A stretch of DNA of 64,000 nucleotides from Schizochytrium sp. TIO01 (lineage: Eukaryota; Sar; Bigyra; Thraustochytrida; Thraustochytriidae): contig SMSO01000037.1 in assembly GCA_004764695.1 (NCBI GenBank), positions 4,338,337 to 4,402,336 on the forward strand, read 5' to 3'. The stretch's first letter is position 1. Every line of letters begins with the position of its first letter. The notes beneath the pieces are model-generated. The model was given only the letters and a program-made list of their open reading frames with translations, did not search any database and had not been told where the DNA came from. Made by a program: the position numbers and the translations under genes. Shown in pieces: positions 10,019-20,164 of this stretch.

Positions 10019-13000
10019 TGTGTTTGTGGCTTGTAAATACCTCGTCCGTGGAGAGACTCTGTGTCACAAATAGTTGTTTGTGTGATGGATACAGAGAGAA
10101 GCAAGAATTAGCATTTGAGACGAAACAATGTGTTGAAGCACAAGTACAATGCAGAAAAGTGGTGTTGTTGTGTTGAGCGTGTTGAACAAGTTGGACTGGT
10201 TAGTCTACCACACAGATTTGCTTTTGGGTTTTTACTTCTTCTGCTATTTTGCACAACTAGAGGGCGATGGTTGTCGTCGTTCTTATCAACCTCGCTGTGC
10301 GCCACTAGGAAGAGCAATGATCATATTCATACTTGCTTACTTGCTCGTTCATGCACAAAGAAGATTGATTCACATACCTTAGTTAAGTGTTTGTTTGCTG
10401 CTCTGTCTCTCTCTGTCTCTATTTACCAATCTGTCTCTTCTGTCACAGTGTGTGTCTGAATGTTTCTAATCTCTCATTCATCCATTCATGGAAAACGTCA
10501 TAGCTAGGCTACCATATCATCATATTAGGTAGATATATCTACGCGACCTTCTACAAGTTCCATTTCGATTTTGAGCTAACTTTTTATAAGTCGAGTAGAG
10601 GGATGTATACTTCTAGTATAAATCATAGATAGATAATAGCCGTATCTATTACAAAGGCTGCTATTCAAGTACTATGTAGATGTAGACTAGCTTTGCCTAC
10701 TACTTCTATTATTATTATTACTATTGTTACTATTATTATTATTGCTATTATTACTATTACTACTATTACTACTATTACTATTATTACTACTACTCCTACT
10801 ATTCAGTGCCTGTGTAGAAGAGAAAGTAGGTAAGATAAAGCTCTGGATGGCAAGGATTCATCCTTTCTCCTGCTTTGCCGCTGGGATTTTGCATGCTACC
10901 ACTCACTCTGAAGCCTCAACATTTCCGATTCGCAGGTCTTTCTCGCTATATCTTTTAGCAATTATCAATCTCCTGAAGCATGGTGTCTACCGAGCTCTCT
11001 GAAGAAGTTCATGCCATATTAGGTACTAGATAGGAATCTATAAAGTTTAGGAGTAGGAAATTAACATCAGGCTAGTCCTACTTGTATTTTTTCAGCGAGC
11101 TACGAAGCATGGAATAAGTAAGCAAGTAATCAAGGCGTGAGTAATATTAAACTCGAGCACAAAGAAAGCATTCATACCAAGAACCATGCATAGCTATTAG
11201 GTAGCTACTTACCTACCTACAAACTACCTCGTGCCATCTTACCATAGATTACTTACGATGGATCGCACTCCCATTCTACATTCACAATGCCTGGCTTGCT
11301 CCTGTAAAATCTTAAGGGGGGTAGTCTTATGATGAGCTGAAAATCTTGCGCTTCTCCGTCAACCGTGTTGAGGCTGTCCAAGTGTCTATGATTCAGACCT
11401 CAAGCTGCGCTGTCAACAAAAACAACAATTATACATCAACTATGCTCAGCTTAGCTTGAATGACGGAAAGATCCAAAGGCAGTGCAAAGATCGTTTGGGA
11501 GAACTTGAAAGCATGCCCTTCTCTGTCCTGATTCTAAATATATATATATATATACTGACTAGCTCATTTGCCTCTTGAGTCATCATCTAAGTATATAAAC
11601 ATGACAGAGGGAGATCATAACTCGGCATGGTTGGTAAAGAAAGCTTCAGCGACGTTCACTGTCATTCCATTCTGCACAAAACTCTGCCAACCTACATAGT
11701 AAGACGAGCCATGGTAGGAAACACTGAATGAAAATTGCAATTTGAGTCAAGGAGCTTTGCACACTAGACATGTTTGGCGACTGGGATACCGCGAACTTTG
11801 TTGAACGATTTCACACTCAATTTGAAACCTTTATGACCATCTTTGAGAACCTTCGAAGTTTCCAACTTAGCTTGAGTTACCCGTAGCGACTGATTTTTGA
11901 GGGTAGGAGTATATTAGATCTTTTTTGCTTGAAAAGGCCGAAAACAAGACGGTTCCAAGATTTACTCTCCTGATCCAACTTCGAGCTGGTAAACCTAATG
12001 GTCCTGATAAACCTAAATGGCCTATCTTAGCTGTCATAATCAAGCTTCCTCAAGGCGTGTTGATGGTTGGTCCATTCTCAACAATGTATCCTTGACTTAA
12101 ACTATATCTATTTCGTCGAATATGATACTTTAAAACTGCTCCTGCTTCCTCATTCTATTTCTCCGCTGGGAGAGCTCCACGTTGTCTTCGCAATTACTAA
12201 AGAAGCACATCTGAGAGATTTGTCCTTCGAAATGGCGATTTATTTTCCATTGGTGAAGCTGTATGCCTCAATTACAGCAACTATTATGACTGCACACAGT
12301 CAGGTTACATCAGGAGGTTTTGCCAAGACTTCTCAATGCAAGAAACGTACTCGCCTAGCCTCAGTGGACATTGTATAGCTTATGGCACCAACAATTGAGG
12401 ATCCTAGTCCTTCGTGAAATGCCAGCTATTTCTGACAGGGCAGTGGCGTTCTTCAGTATGCGTCTATTTATAGTCTGAGCGTCGAGCTCAACTACAAGTA
12501 TTCAATATAGTAGCCTCTAACTCTTAAGAGTGTTTTCTTAGCGCTCTCACAACTCAGATCTAAAAAATGTGGTCTGTTTTGGAAAAACTTAAAAAAAGAA
12601 AAACTCACTCGAAAAGAAACCAAATTTTGGCCGTTTGATCGTCTCAAGCTTCGCAGAGATACTACTTCTGAGACATCCGGGCGTATACATACCGCTTGCA
12701 ACTGGACATTTCCAGCCTTAAAAAAAAGTAAAGGCTTTTCTTTGCTTTACTTTTCTCCACATCATGAGGAAGAGCTTCGCAAATTCCACTGACCAAGCAG
12801 GTCGTAAAACTTTAACAGAGCAGATAAGAACACCAATTATTTTGTGATCATCGCCATATATAAATATAAGAAATATAGACAAATCAGTGGTTTGACATGC
12901 TCTTATAGTACTAAAGTTCAGAGTGCACCCTTCAGGACACGAGCATTCCGTGGGGAGGAAAGCTGACCTCATAAATTAGATTTTGTCTATTGTATTGAAT

Positions 13001-14073
13001 ATTCATACATGTTTCAATAATGTGGGCAAAAAAAGTAAGCGTGCTTTTGCATCATTAGTCCAATGGCCCAAACATACAAATGGAAACAAAGAGCTTAAAA
13101 AAGAAGCTAGATACCTCGTCCAGGTACCTCAGCGTAGCAACAGCTTCTGGATTGTGAAGCGACACATTACAGCAAGACCTGGTATCCAATCCAAGTATAG
13201 GGGTTAATGAAAGGGAGCTCTGACCTCATCAGAAAGACTGCAACTTGAAGTTTACGGAGAAAAGTTACCAATGACAACTGAAATTGTTACCCTTGCAGAT
13301 GTGTGGTAGATATGGGTTGAGCGCTATATCCTAAGAACAGATGACATGACAATGGAATTCTTCAACTATTCCGCCCAGATGTTTCTCTTCCTGTTTAAGT
13401 CTATCTGCTTAGACACCTAGTTGTAGGTGGCTATTGTAATTGGTCCACATCCCCATCCATCTACACGTCTATAGACTATTTGTTGTGTTGTAGCTATATC
13501 ATCCTATCTTCAAGACCACATCCGGGGTAAATCTTAATTCTTCCGCCAAGGCTACATCTTGGGTATCTTGGGGGTAAAACTCAAGTCAAATAAAACCTCA
13601 AACCCCAATTTGAAATTAAGACACCATATCTACTCACTAAGCATAGCACTCCTACTATGTAGTTAGGCAATAGCTATTAACTATCTATCAAAAAGTTACT
13701 TGACAAAACGACGAGAACAAAGAGGAAAACAGCTCTGAGGGTAAGGGAGACTCAGCACCTGTTCCCTTCTACCTTGGTAACACCTCTCGTGAGCAGGGAA
13801 GCAGACAGGGGCTTCTTTTTCCCTTCGTTGATTCTTGGAAGGACTTTACTGTCCACGTCTACAATCAACCAAGTCTACAGCCATCTTCATCGAAGTTGTT
13901 CATTCCTTCGTTATTAGGCGTCCTCCTTGTGGCACCAACTTCTCCTTCCTCTGCGCAGCCAGCCACCTGATCGTCTGGTAGGATTCCATACTGCCGAAAG
14001 CGATTGAGTAGCTTCACTGTTCTATTTCCTTGCTAGTCAGGCCTCGGAAGGTTGATCAGGGAAATATTTCACT
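10019..14073. other. 4-kb gene-free spacer
   Basis: Separates adenylate kinase (-) and Pcf11 (+), both transcribed away from it. It holds the trinucleotide array at 10699-10803, a short TA run near 11536-11552 and many CTACCTA/TAGGTAG motifs near 11190-11230 and 13420-13500. Frames of up to 114 codons (10115-10459, 12067-12378) show biased composition and no recognisable protein features. A non-coding RNA cannot be excluded. Confidence 0.5.
10699..10803. repeat. Degenerate (ATT/ACT)n trinucleotide array
   Basis: About 105 bp of interrupted TAT/TAC-type trinucleotides. Translated in one frame it gives an artefactual polyleucine run, which should not be annotated as protein. Confidence 0.9.
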
Positions 14074-15915
14074 ATGACAGACCCAGATAGTCGTATCAAT
14101 GATTACGTGAACAGGATTCGGGCCATGGGCCACCACCCAGACAAAATCACTATCAACACTCTTACGATGGTGGCAGGCGACGTTAAAAAGGGCAATGTCA
14201 GTGGTGTAACACCTGAAAATATTGTAAGAGCTATTGAGGCAAGACTTCTTCGGGCGCCGCCTAGAGAAAAACTGACTCCAATGTATCTGATGGACTCCAT
14301 CATGTACAACGTTCAGGATCCATACCCTGAGCTTTTTGCACGAGGTTTACCTAACCTTTTTATGGATACTTTTAGGTCTGTTGATGATAATGGAAAGGCC
14401 CAACTTCGTAAGCTTTTAGATGCCTGGCCTCGTCGGAGGCCAGATCAAGGAGCCCTTCCACCGCGGGTCTTGGCCGATATTTTTGGACGCCTTGACCGGA
14501 GATTTGACGTTGAAGGTTTCGTTCGTAAACAAGAACAAATGTTTCCTCAGTTTCTGTCGAGTCAGCCGCACCAGCAGCCGCACCAGCAGCCGCACCAACA
14601 ACAACAACAACAGCACCAGCACCAGCAACAAGTACAAGGTCACAACTACCCCAGTCACCAATCATATGGGCACCATCCACAGTACCCCCAGCATCACCAT
14701 CATGGTGGACCTCCACAACGTAGTGTTACTCCCCCCCAAGGAGGAGAACACGCCATGCCAGCTCCTTTGAGCACGACTGTTACGCAAGACCAATATGACC
14801 AAATGCTGGTCGAGCGGGCGACCAAAATCCTAGCTAATTTGCAAGATACACTTGAGGTGTCTGAGGCTGAACGAATCCAGTTGAACGATCTGCCAGACCG
14901 CCCGGAGTTATGGCAACAAGTCTACGATATTGCTCGAGCAGAACTTAGCGCTGCGGGTATCACTGTGCATACTGGGCCAACAGCAAACACCCGTCTTGCC
15001 CCAACCTATGTTTCAAGTTCCCAACCTTCCGCATTCCAGCCCCACCGAGAGTTGCACTATGGACAGGGGTCATTCCCTTCACACGTTGGAGGGCCTAACA
15101 TGAGTCAACCCCCCCCGGCAATGGCTCAACCCCCCCAACAACCAGTCCATCAACATCAAGCTCCGCAACAACCATCTCAACATGAAACTCATTATTCGCA
15201 GGCACCCCGTACTCCTCCGCTGGCGCCAAGTCCAAAGCCTCGCCAGGCATGGGATATCGAGTCTTTACGCGATACAACACAAGCAGTACAAATTGCCACA
15301 ACATTGTACCAAATGTGTCAGCCAGATGGGTCTTATTTAGACTCGATCTCAGGTCTTCGGTTTGCTGATGAAGATAAATTGCAAAAGTACAAAAACGAGC
15401 GTGAAACGATTGAAAAGGAACTTCATGCTGCTAGCAAAGAGCCTCCGGCAAACAAAATGCTTCGTCGTGCTTGGTTCAATACCTTAAGTGCGTGGCAGAA
15501 GGGTTCAGCTCAAGAAACTCGTATTGAACAGTCAGGCTTTGATGTGAGCGGTGACGATTTGGATGACCTGGATGACGCTGAGGGTGCAGAGGGTGCAAAC
15601 TCAGCATTTAACAAACAAACTAGCAACCTTTCTTTGGAGAGTGATACGTTTGGGGCCGGAGTGGCTATTGATGAATCTCAAACGCATTGCGCCTTGACCG
15701 GGGAAGAGTTCGAAAAGACGCTTGATGAGGATTCTGGCCAATGGGTTTATAAAGATACGACCCGGGATTCACAAGGCCGCATTGTCATTGCCTCTGCTTA
15801 CTATGAGCAGCAAGCAAAGAAACGACAACGTGAAGATAGTCAATCAGGTCAGCACGGGGATGCTGCTGATAAAGAAATCGCAGAACCCAGTTCTAAACAA
15901 CAGAGACATTCATGA
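14074..15915 (+). CDS. PCF11: Pcf11-like pre-mRNA 3'-end cleavage factor (CID domain)
   Basis: Nuclear subunit of cleavage factor II that couples RNA polymerase II CTD phosphorylation to mRNA 3' processing and termination; 613 aa. The CID at residues about 5-145 is recognisable: ITINTLTMVAGD, NIVRAIEARLLRAPPREKLTPMYLMDSIMYNV, PYPELFARGLPNLF, KAQLRKLLDAW. A long Q/H/P-rich disordered region follows (160-400). The middle motif PRQAWDIESLRDTTQ and a C-terminal segment at about 537-577 (HCALTGEEFEKTLDEDSGQWVYKD) match the Clp1-proximal region of Pcf11. Only the first zinc-ligand cysteine of that region's usual zinc finger remains: the ASAYYEQQ end stands where a Cys/His pair is expected. The C-terminus is basic. 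The ATG at 14074 directly precedes the CID. The gene is intronless. Confidence 0.88.
   Translation: MTDPDSRINDYVNRIRAMGHHPDKITINTLTMVAGDVKKGNVSGVTPENIVRAIEARLLRAPPREKLTPMYLMDSIMYNVQDPYPELFARGLPNLFMDTFRSVDDNGKAQLRKLLDAWPRRRPDQGALPPRVLADIFGRLDRRFDVEGFVRKQEQMFPQFLSSQPHQQPHQQPHQQQQQQHQHQQQVQGHNYPSHQSYGHHPQYPQHHHHGGPPQRSVTPPQGGEHAMPAPLSTTVTQDQYDQMLVERATKILANLQDTLEVSEAERIQLNDLPDRPELWQQVYDIARAELSAAGITVHTGPTANTRLAPTYVSSSQPSAFQPHRELHYGQGSFPSHVGGPNMSQPPPAMAQPPQQPVHQHQAPQQPSQHETHYSQAPRTPPLAPSPKPRQAWDIESLRDTTQAVQIATTLYQMCQPDGSYLDSISGLRFADEDKLQKYKNERETIEKELHAASKEPPANKMLRRAWFNTLSAWQKGSAQETRIEQSGFDVSGDDLDDLDDAEGAEGANSAFNKQTSNLSLESDTFGAGVAIDESQTHCALTGEEFEKTLDEDSGQWVYKDTTRDSQGRIVIASAYYEQQAKKRQREDSQSGQHGDAADKEIAEPSSKQQRHS
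14563..14640 (+). repeat. Coding CAG/CAC repeat (Gln/His tract)
   Basis: Tandem CACCAGCAGCCG units followed by CAACAACAA runs within Pcf11, encoding an HQQP then poly-Q/HQ tract. It lies in the disordered linker and is probably length-variable. Confidence 0.9.
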
Positions 15916-16794
15916 AGCAAACTACTAATCATTTCTTTTTCTTTTTCTTCCTGGCCAGAGAGATGCGGCAGTGTGTCTTTAGCTGACTTCTCTAACATTT
16001 AACTTGACCTAAAGTATGAGCAGTTTTAATCCTGAACGACTAAATGAAGCTACCAGTGTTGGGACTATTGGTTCGAGGAGGTCGTGTTAAGGATCTACCT
16101 AGAGTTCTCTGTTTCGTTGTTGATCCCCCTAATTGATTGATCCTTGTTTTAAGAATTGCACCAAGAAAGTAGAACAAAAACAGTTTTAGTTAAGTGACAA
16201 CTCTATATAGACCAAATCTGACCGCTGTTTAATGAATTTCCTTCGTAATACAGAATTTAAAATATAGAAATTGTAATAAAAAATGAGGCAAACACCCAGG
16301 CCTCCTCATGATATGGCGAAGCTTGTGCACTCTTCAAGCTCTAATGCTATGGTTATAATTATAAAAGCAGGAAAACTAGATGTTTTCTGCGAAATACAAT
16401 TTCCTTTGCTCGCTTGACCCCTTCGTGTGTATCACAGTGATTCAATTCAATATGCATGTACCTGCAGTTTATTTACTTCTGAATTCGTCTTTGGTTCCGA
16501 GTCGGTTCCGTGCTTATATCCGTTCGGTGTACTTAATGAACCATTTTATGGTGGTTTTCTAGCAGATTTTTAAAAGAATGAGATAAACAAGACATTTATT
16601 AATTCATAGGACTAGAATTTAATATAAACTACTTGAAGAAGATATGCAACATATTTTATGGTTATCTAAAAGGGGTGCTAATGAAAAGGTCGTTTCCTGA
16701 GGGAGTTCGATTGAATGGGATGAGCCTGGCAGCAAGCAGTCACTTAGGGCCTGCGTCGGCTGTAGCATCCGGCACAGGATAAAGCGGCGTAGCA
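15916..16794. other. Intergenic region, no gene seen
   Basis: Between two plus-strand genes. It starts with a pyrimidine-rich tract (TTTCTTTTTCTTTTTCTTCC at 15932-15951) shortly after the Pcf11 stop and is AT-rich afterwards. A 60-codon frame at 16380-16562 has no features. Confidence 0.5.
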
Positions 16795-18285
16795 ATGGCT
16801 GCTGAGTACACTGCCTGGGTTGCACGTGAAGTGCATTTTGCTGCTCTTACGTGGTTCTTTGCAAGTCTTTCTCGCGCTCTGTGCTTCGGAATTAGTGATG
16901 AAGATGCAAGAGCATGGGCAGACAGTGAGGACTCGCCTATATTTTCGAGTGCTTTCAACTTAGAGTGGCTAGTTGTGACCGTCGTTAAGAATCTTGTTTG
17001 TTTACTCTTACTCTCGTTCGAAGCCGCTCTTGTCACGAAGTTCTACAAACTATTTGTGTTCACAGATGACGAGCTCGACACTAGTTTTTCTGAACGTTAC
17101 CTTGGCGTTATTATCACGACAGCGTTTTTAGTTGTATTCGGCATTCTTTCCATACCATTATTAGCAAAGTCCCTTGATCAGGTACAGGCTAGTGGAGGGC
17201 TTATACTTATGGCAATCATTGATTGGCTTTGGATACTGTCCACTTTCTGGATAGTTCGGGGACTCGTGTTCGCTGTACAGAGACATATTCAAGGTAAAGT
17301 TAAAAATAGAGCGTCAAAATATGAACGCTCTAGTGCAAACCACACATCACCACCTGCTGGATCTGATGATTTAGGTTTTTTTTTTCCACGAAAGCAAAGT
17401 GAAATTGACAATTTCTCAGCCGGGCGAAGTACCGATACTAGTCAATCTTCTGCAGGTAGTAGAGGTCATATATACTTAAATCCTACTCCACTCAATACAC
17501 ACAAAGATATAGAGGTTGTTGTATTTCAAGATCAGCCGTCGGTCAAGAAATTGCCTCCCGGGCTTTTCAAGAACTCTTCAGTGCGTACCCCCCCCCCTCC
17601 ACCTCCCAAGCTGAAGGAACATGAAAAACAAAGTCTAGGATTTATACAATCCAAAACTTCGACTAGCTCTAAAGAAGATCCAGGATACAGTAATACTAAA
17701 CAAGAAAATGCTCGTGAGGGTTTTGCAGAGCGCGTACGAAACAAGAATCCGCACACGCATTCTTCAACCGGTGGGGTGGCTGTTAAAAGATATAAGAACC
17801 TGGATTCGGTTTTTACAAAGCCTGGAACTGAACAATCCACCAGTGTAGATGCCAAAATAAAATCAGATGATGTTGAGGAAACAATCCCCTTCAACATTGA
17901 AACAATTAAAGATTTCGATCACCTGATGGAATCCGGCTTCTGCTGTACACACATCAACACTCCTGTTCAGAGCGTCGAAAATGATGTTGAAATTTACCCC
18001 ACTTCCGTCGTAGACCTAGCCGTTGCGACGTACTTATGGGATGCTCCGCATTCGCTTGCCCGATTGCAAACCGCTCATGAAAACATCACGATAGCTGTTG
18101 CTCAGCCAGAGAAGCATGGGTTTCCCATTTCTCTCTCCAGAGCGCTACTTGGACTTGTACGAGGAAGTACGGCATCTATTGTTGTCGCACAGTTACCCGG
18201 GGAGAGCAAGAAAAAGGTTGCCAAAATTGAAGAAAGCGACCCAGAGTGGTTAATATTTCAGGTGACAGTCAAACGTGTGCAGTGA
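16795..18285 (+). CDS. Unrecognised four-TM membrane protein with cytosolic tail, weakly FKBP-like C-terminus
   Basis: A 496-aa protein with no family recognised. Four hydrophobic segments are visible: residues about 8-32 (FAALTWFFASLSRALCF), 53-85 (WLVVTVVKNLVCLLLLSFEAAL), 102-124 (YLGVIITTAFLVVFGIL) and 135-163 (GLILMAIIDWLWILSTFWIV). A long low-complexity region follows (165-370) with a PPPPPPKL stretch that could bind SH3 or WW domains. The last 125 residues look folded. FPISLSRALLGLVRGSTASIVVAQ followed by WLIFQVTVKRVQ resembles the end of an FKBP domain (PI-F-LG, AL-GM-G, L-F-V-L), but the catalytic aromatic residues are not evident. No signal peptide is apparent. Spacing to the next gene suggests convergent transcription with the kinase locus. 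Confidence 0.68.
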   Translation: MAAEYTAWVAREVHFAALTWFFASLSRALCFGISDEDARAWADSEDSPIFSSAFNLEWLVVTVVKNLVCLLLLSFEAALVTKFYKLFVFTDDELDTSFSERYLGVIITTAFLVVFGILSIPLLAKSLDQVQASGGLILMAIIDWLWILSTFWIVRGLVFAVQRHIQGKVKNRASKYERSSANHTSPPAGSDDLGFFFPRKQSEIDNFSAGRSTDTSQSSAGSRGHIYLNPTPLNTHKDIEVVVFQDQPSVKKLPPGLFKNSSVRTPPPPPPKLKEHEKQSLGFIQSKTSTSSKEDPGYSNTKQENAREGFAERVRNKNPHTHSSTGGVAVKRYKNLDSVFTKPGTEQSTSVDAKIKSDDVEETIPFNIETIKDFDHLMESGFCCTHINTPVQSVENDVEIYPTSVVDLAVATYLWDAPHSLARLQTAHENITIAVAQPEKHGFPISLSRALLGLVRGSTASIVVAQLPGESKKKVAKIEESDPEWLIFQVTVKRVQ

Positions 18286-18540
18286 TGTTTTGTCTTGTCT
18301 TTATATCAAAAGGTGCATACATTTTTGAAATAATTTTTTTTTAAGCAGAGGAAAGTCTACGGACTGAGCTATCCTGAAAAGCACCAAACATAATATTAAT
18401 CACTGAACTTGACTGAGACCTTTAACCCAGGTTTGTGGCACGTTGCAATGCAAAGAGCCTGTGCAATACATTAAAACTAATTCTAAAAAGAAAAATTGAA
18501 ATTCTTTCTCGAAACAAAGCATCACCTTCATACGTAATAA

Positions 18541-20164
18541 TTAGAAAGGCGGTAGCCTAGCGAACTTTATTCTGTGCTTCAGCAATGTTTTTGGCAAAGG
18601 CTTGGGGGTTTTACGAGGATAGTCTGTTTGGTACTGGAACTGCATCGTCATGTTAGGATCGTCCAAAGCATTTCTGCGGGTTTTCTCCGAGTAGTTCTCA
18701 AAAAAACCTGTAAAACACGGATGGCTAAGAGCCTCACTTGCAGAAATTCGATCCTTTGAGTTAAGCTTCAGTATTTGCTCAAGGAGGTTCTGAAGACCAG
18801 GGTTTGGTGAAGACTCAGCGTGACGTGTCACAATTGTTCCTAATTGTTCTGTCGAAGGCCAGTTATGTGGGGAAGGCTTGTACTTTAAAAGTGATTTGTA
18901 GTGTGGCAAGCTCTCTACATTGGGCCAGTTTTCATTTGTGGAAATGCCTAGAACAGTAAACACTTGTTTACACTGGTCAGCTTCGAAATGTGTATCCTTC
19001 CCTTCATTCTGCCGTCCATCAAAAAGTGCCGAAGGAGCACGATAATCATGGGCAAATAACAGTTCTGCGAAAATATATCCGAAGGATCATACATCGACTG
19101 CAGTAGTATAATGTTTCGCTCCAAGCGAAAGCTCAGGAGCACGGTACCAAAGAGTCACGACAGTCTTGTCAACAGTTCCGAGGGCAGCTGTGGGGCTTCG
19201 AAAGACTCGTGCAAGACCCATATCAGCCAGCTGCAAAGTTCTGCGTTTCTTTCCATCATCAATGACCAGAATATTATGGGGTTTAAAATCGCGGTGAAGA
19301 ACCCAGTTTCGATGCATGTACTCTAAACCTTTAAGCATTTGACACATCATTGCTTTGCACATATAGTCGGAATATTTTCCTTACCATTGCGGTGTTTCCC
19401 CAATACATTGTCCAAAGTACATGCAGTAAAGTCCATCACAAGGGCGGCATCTCTCTCATTGTGATCGATCACAACATCAGTGAGCTGGACAATGTTTTCA
19501 TGGTTCAGCTCGCGAAGAGGTTTGATTTCTCGTAGAGTACTAATGGATGTTACAGAAGGGCACTCCATTTCAACATTGCTACGCTTGATCATTTTAATTG
19601 CATACGCAGTTTCATCGCTATCATGTCCGGGGTTTCTCCACCTTTTAGCGCGGTAACTGAATTATGAGAAGTAAGTCCACAAAACACATCGTAGAGAAAG
19701 CCAAATTAGATACCAAAGTTAGCCAACTTCCAACGTCCTCCAAATGTAAAATCTCTTTTTTCTCTGTGCACGGTTCGTATGAGTCCCATCACTACCACTG
19801 ATGTCATTCTTGTACTCTGTATATCTTATCCAGATGCATAGGAATTGTATTTGAGGATTGAGGAAGGACGTCCCTTTTGAGTCAAAGCCGAAACTCTTTC
19901 AGTTATTTATGGCAAAGGTGGATGCAATTAGACAGAGCAAAACATGGCACAAGATAGTGCACTTGAAAAGGGCGATCAAGGTTCACCGTCAGATTTGAAG
20001 AGCAAAGGGAAGCGCAGCCATGAACGTTTTGCTCCAAAGGGTTCAACTGACTGCGATCTGAACTCGGCCAAAAAATAAGTGGTACAAATAACTTTTACGT
20101 GACCATAAGTTCCCTCGCCAATCTCTCCTTCGAGTTCATATCGTGACAATAGCTCAGGACTCAT
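18541..20164 (-). pseudogene. CDK8: CDK8/19-family Mediator kinase, spliced, disrupted as sequenced
   Basis: Cyclin-C-dependent kinase of the Mediator kinase module. Exon 1 runs from the ATG at 20164 to about 20099 (MSPELLSRYELEGEIGEGTYGH, the P-loop). Exon 2 begins about 19656 (YRAKRWRNPGHDSDETAYAIKMIK, with the catalytic Lys; ISTLREIKPLRELNHENIV). The catalytic loop LHRDFKPHNILV and the CDK8-type DMG motif (LADMGLARVF), then TLWYRAPELSLGAKHYTTAVDV, follow. The C-lobe continues to 18541. Lesions: the exon-1 donor phase does not fit the exon-2 acceptor phase; the frame slips at the A4 run at 19375-19378 (one extra A restores GKEKYSDYMCKAMMCQML); and a TGA at 19087-19089 replaces the conserved Trp of VDVW. 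It could be a decayed gene, or a live one with consensus errors. Family identity is much surer than pseudogene status. Confidence 0.72.

Noticed and set aside
10115-10459. 114-codon plus-strand ORF with Cys/Leu/Ser bias
   Set aside because: Overlapping open frames on both strands and a CTCTCTGTCTCT simple repeat explain it. No family features.
10724-11002. Polyleucine ORF of 92 codons
   Set aside because: The run is only the translation of an ATT/ACT trinucleotide array followed by unremarkable sequence. No start context or domain.
12067-12378. 103-codon plus-strand ORF
   Set aside because: Isolated in a gene-free 4-kb spacer and without recognisable motifs.
19345-19385. 32-nt intron (GTAAGG...AAAG) to explain the kinase frame change
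   Set aside because: It is in phase but would delete the conserved helix before QMLKGLEYMH. One extra A restores that helix instead.
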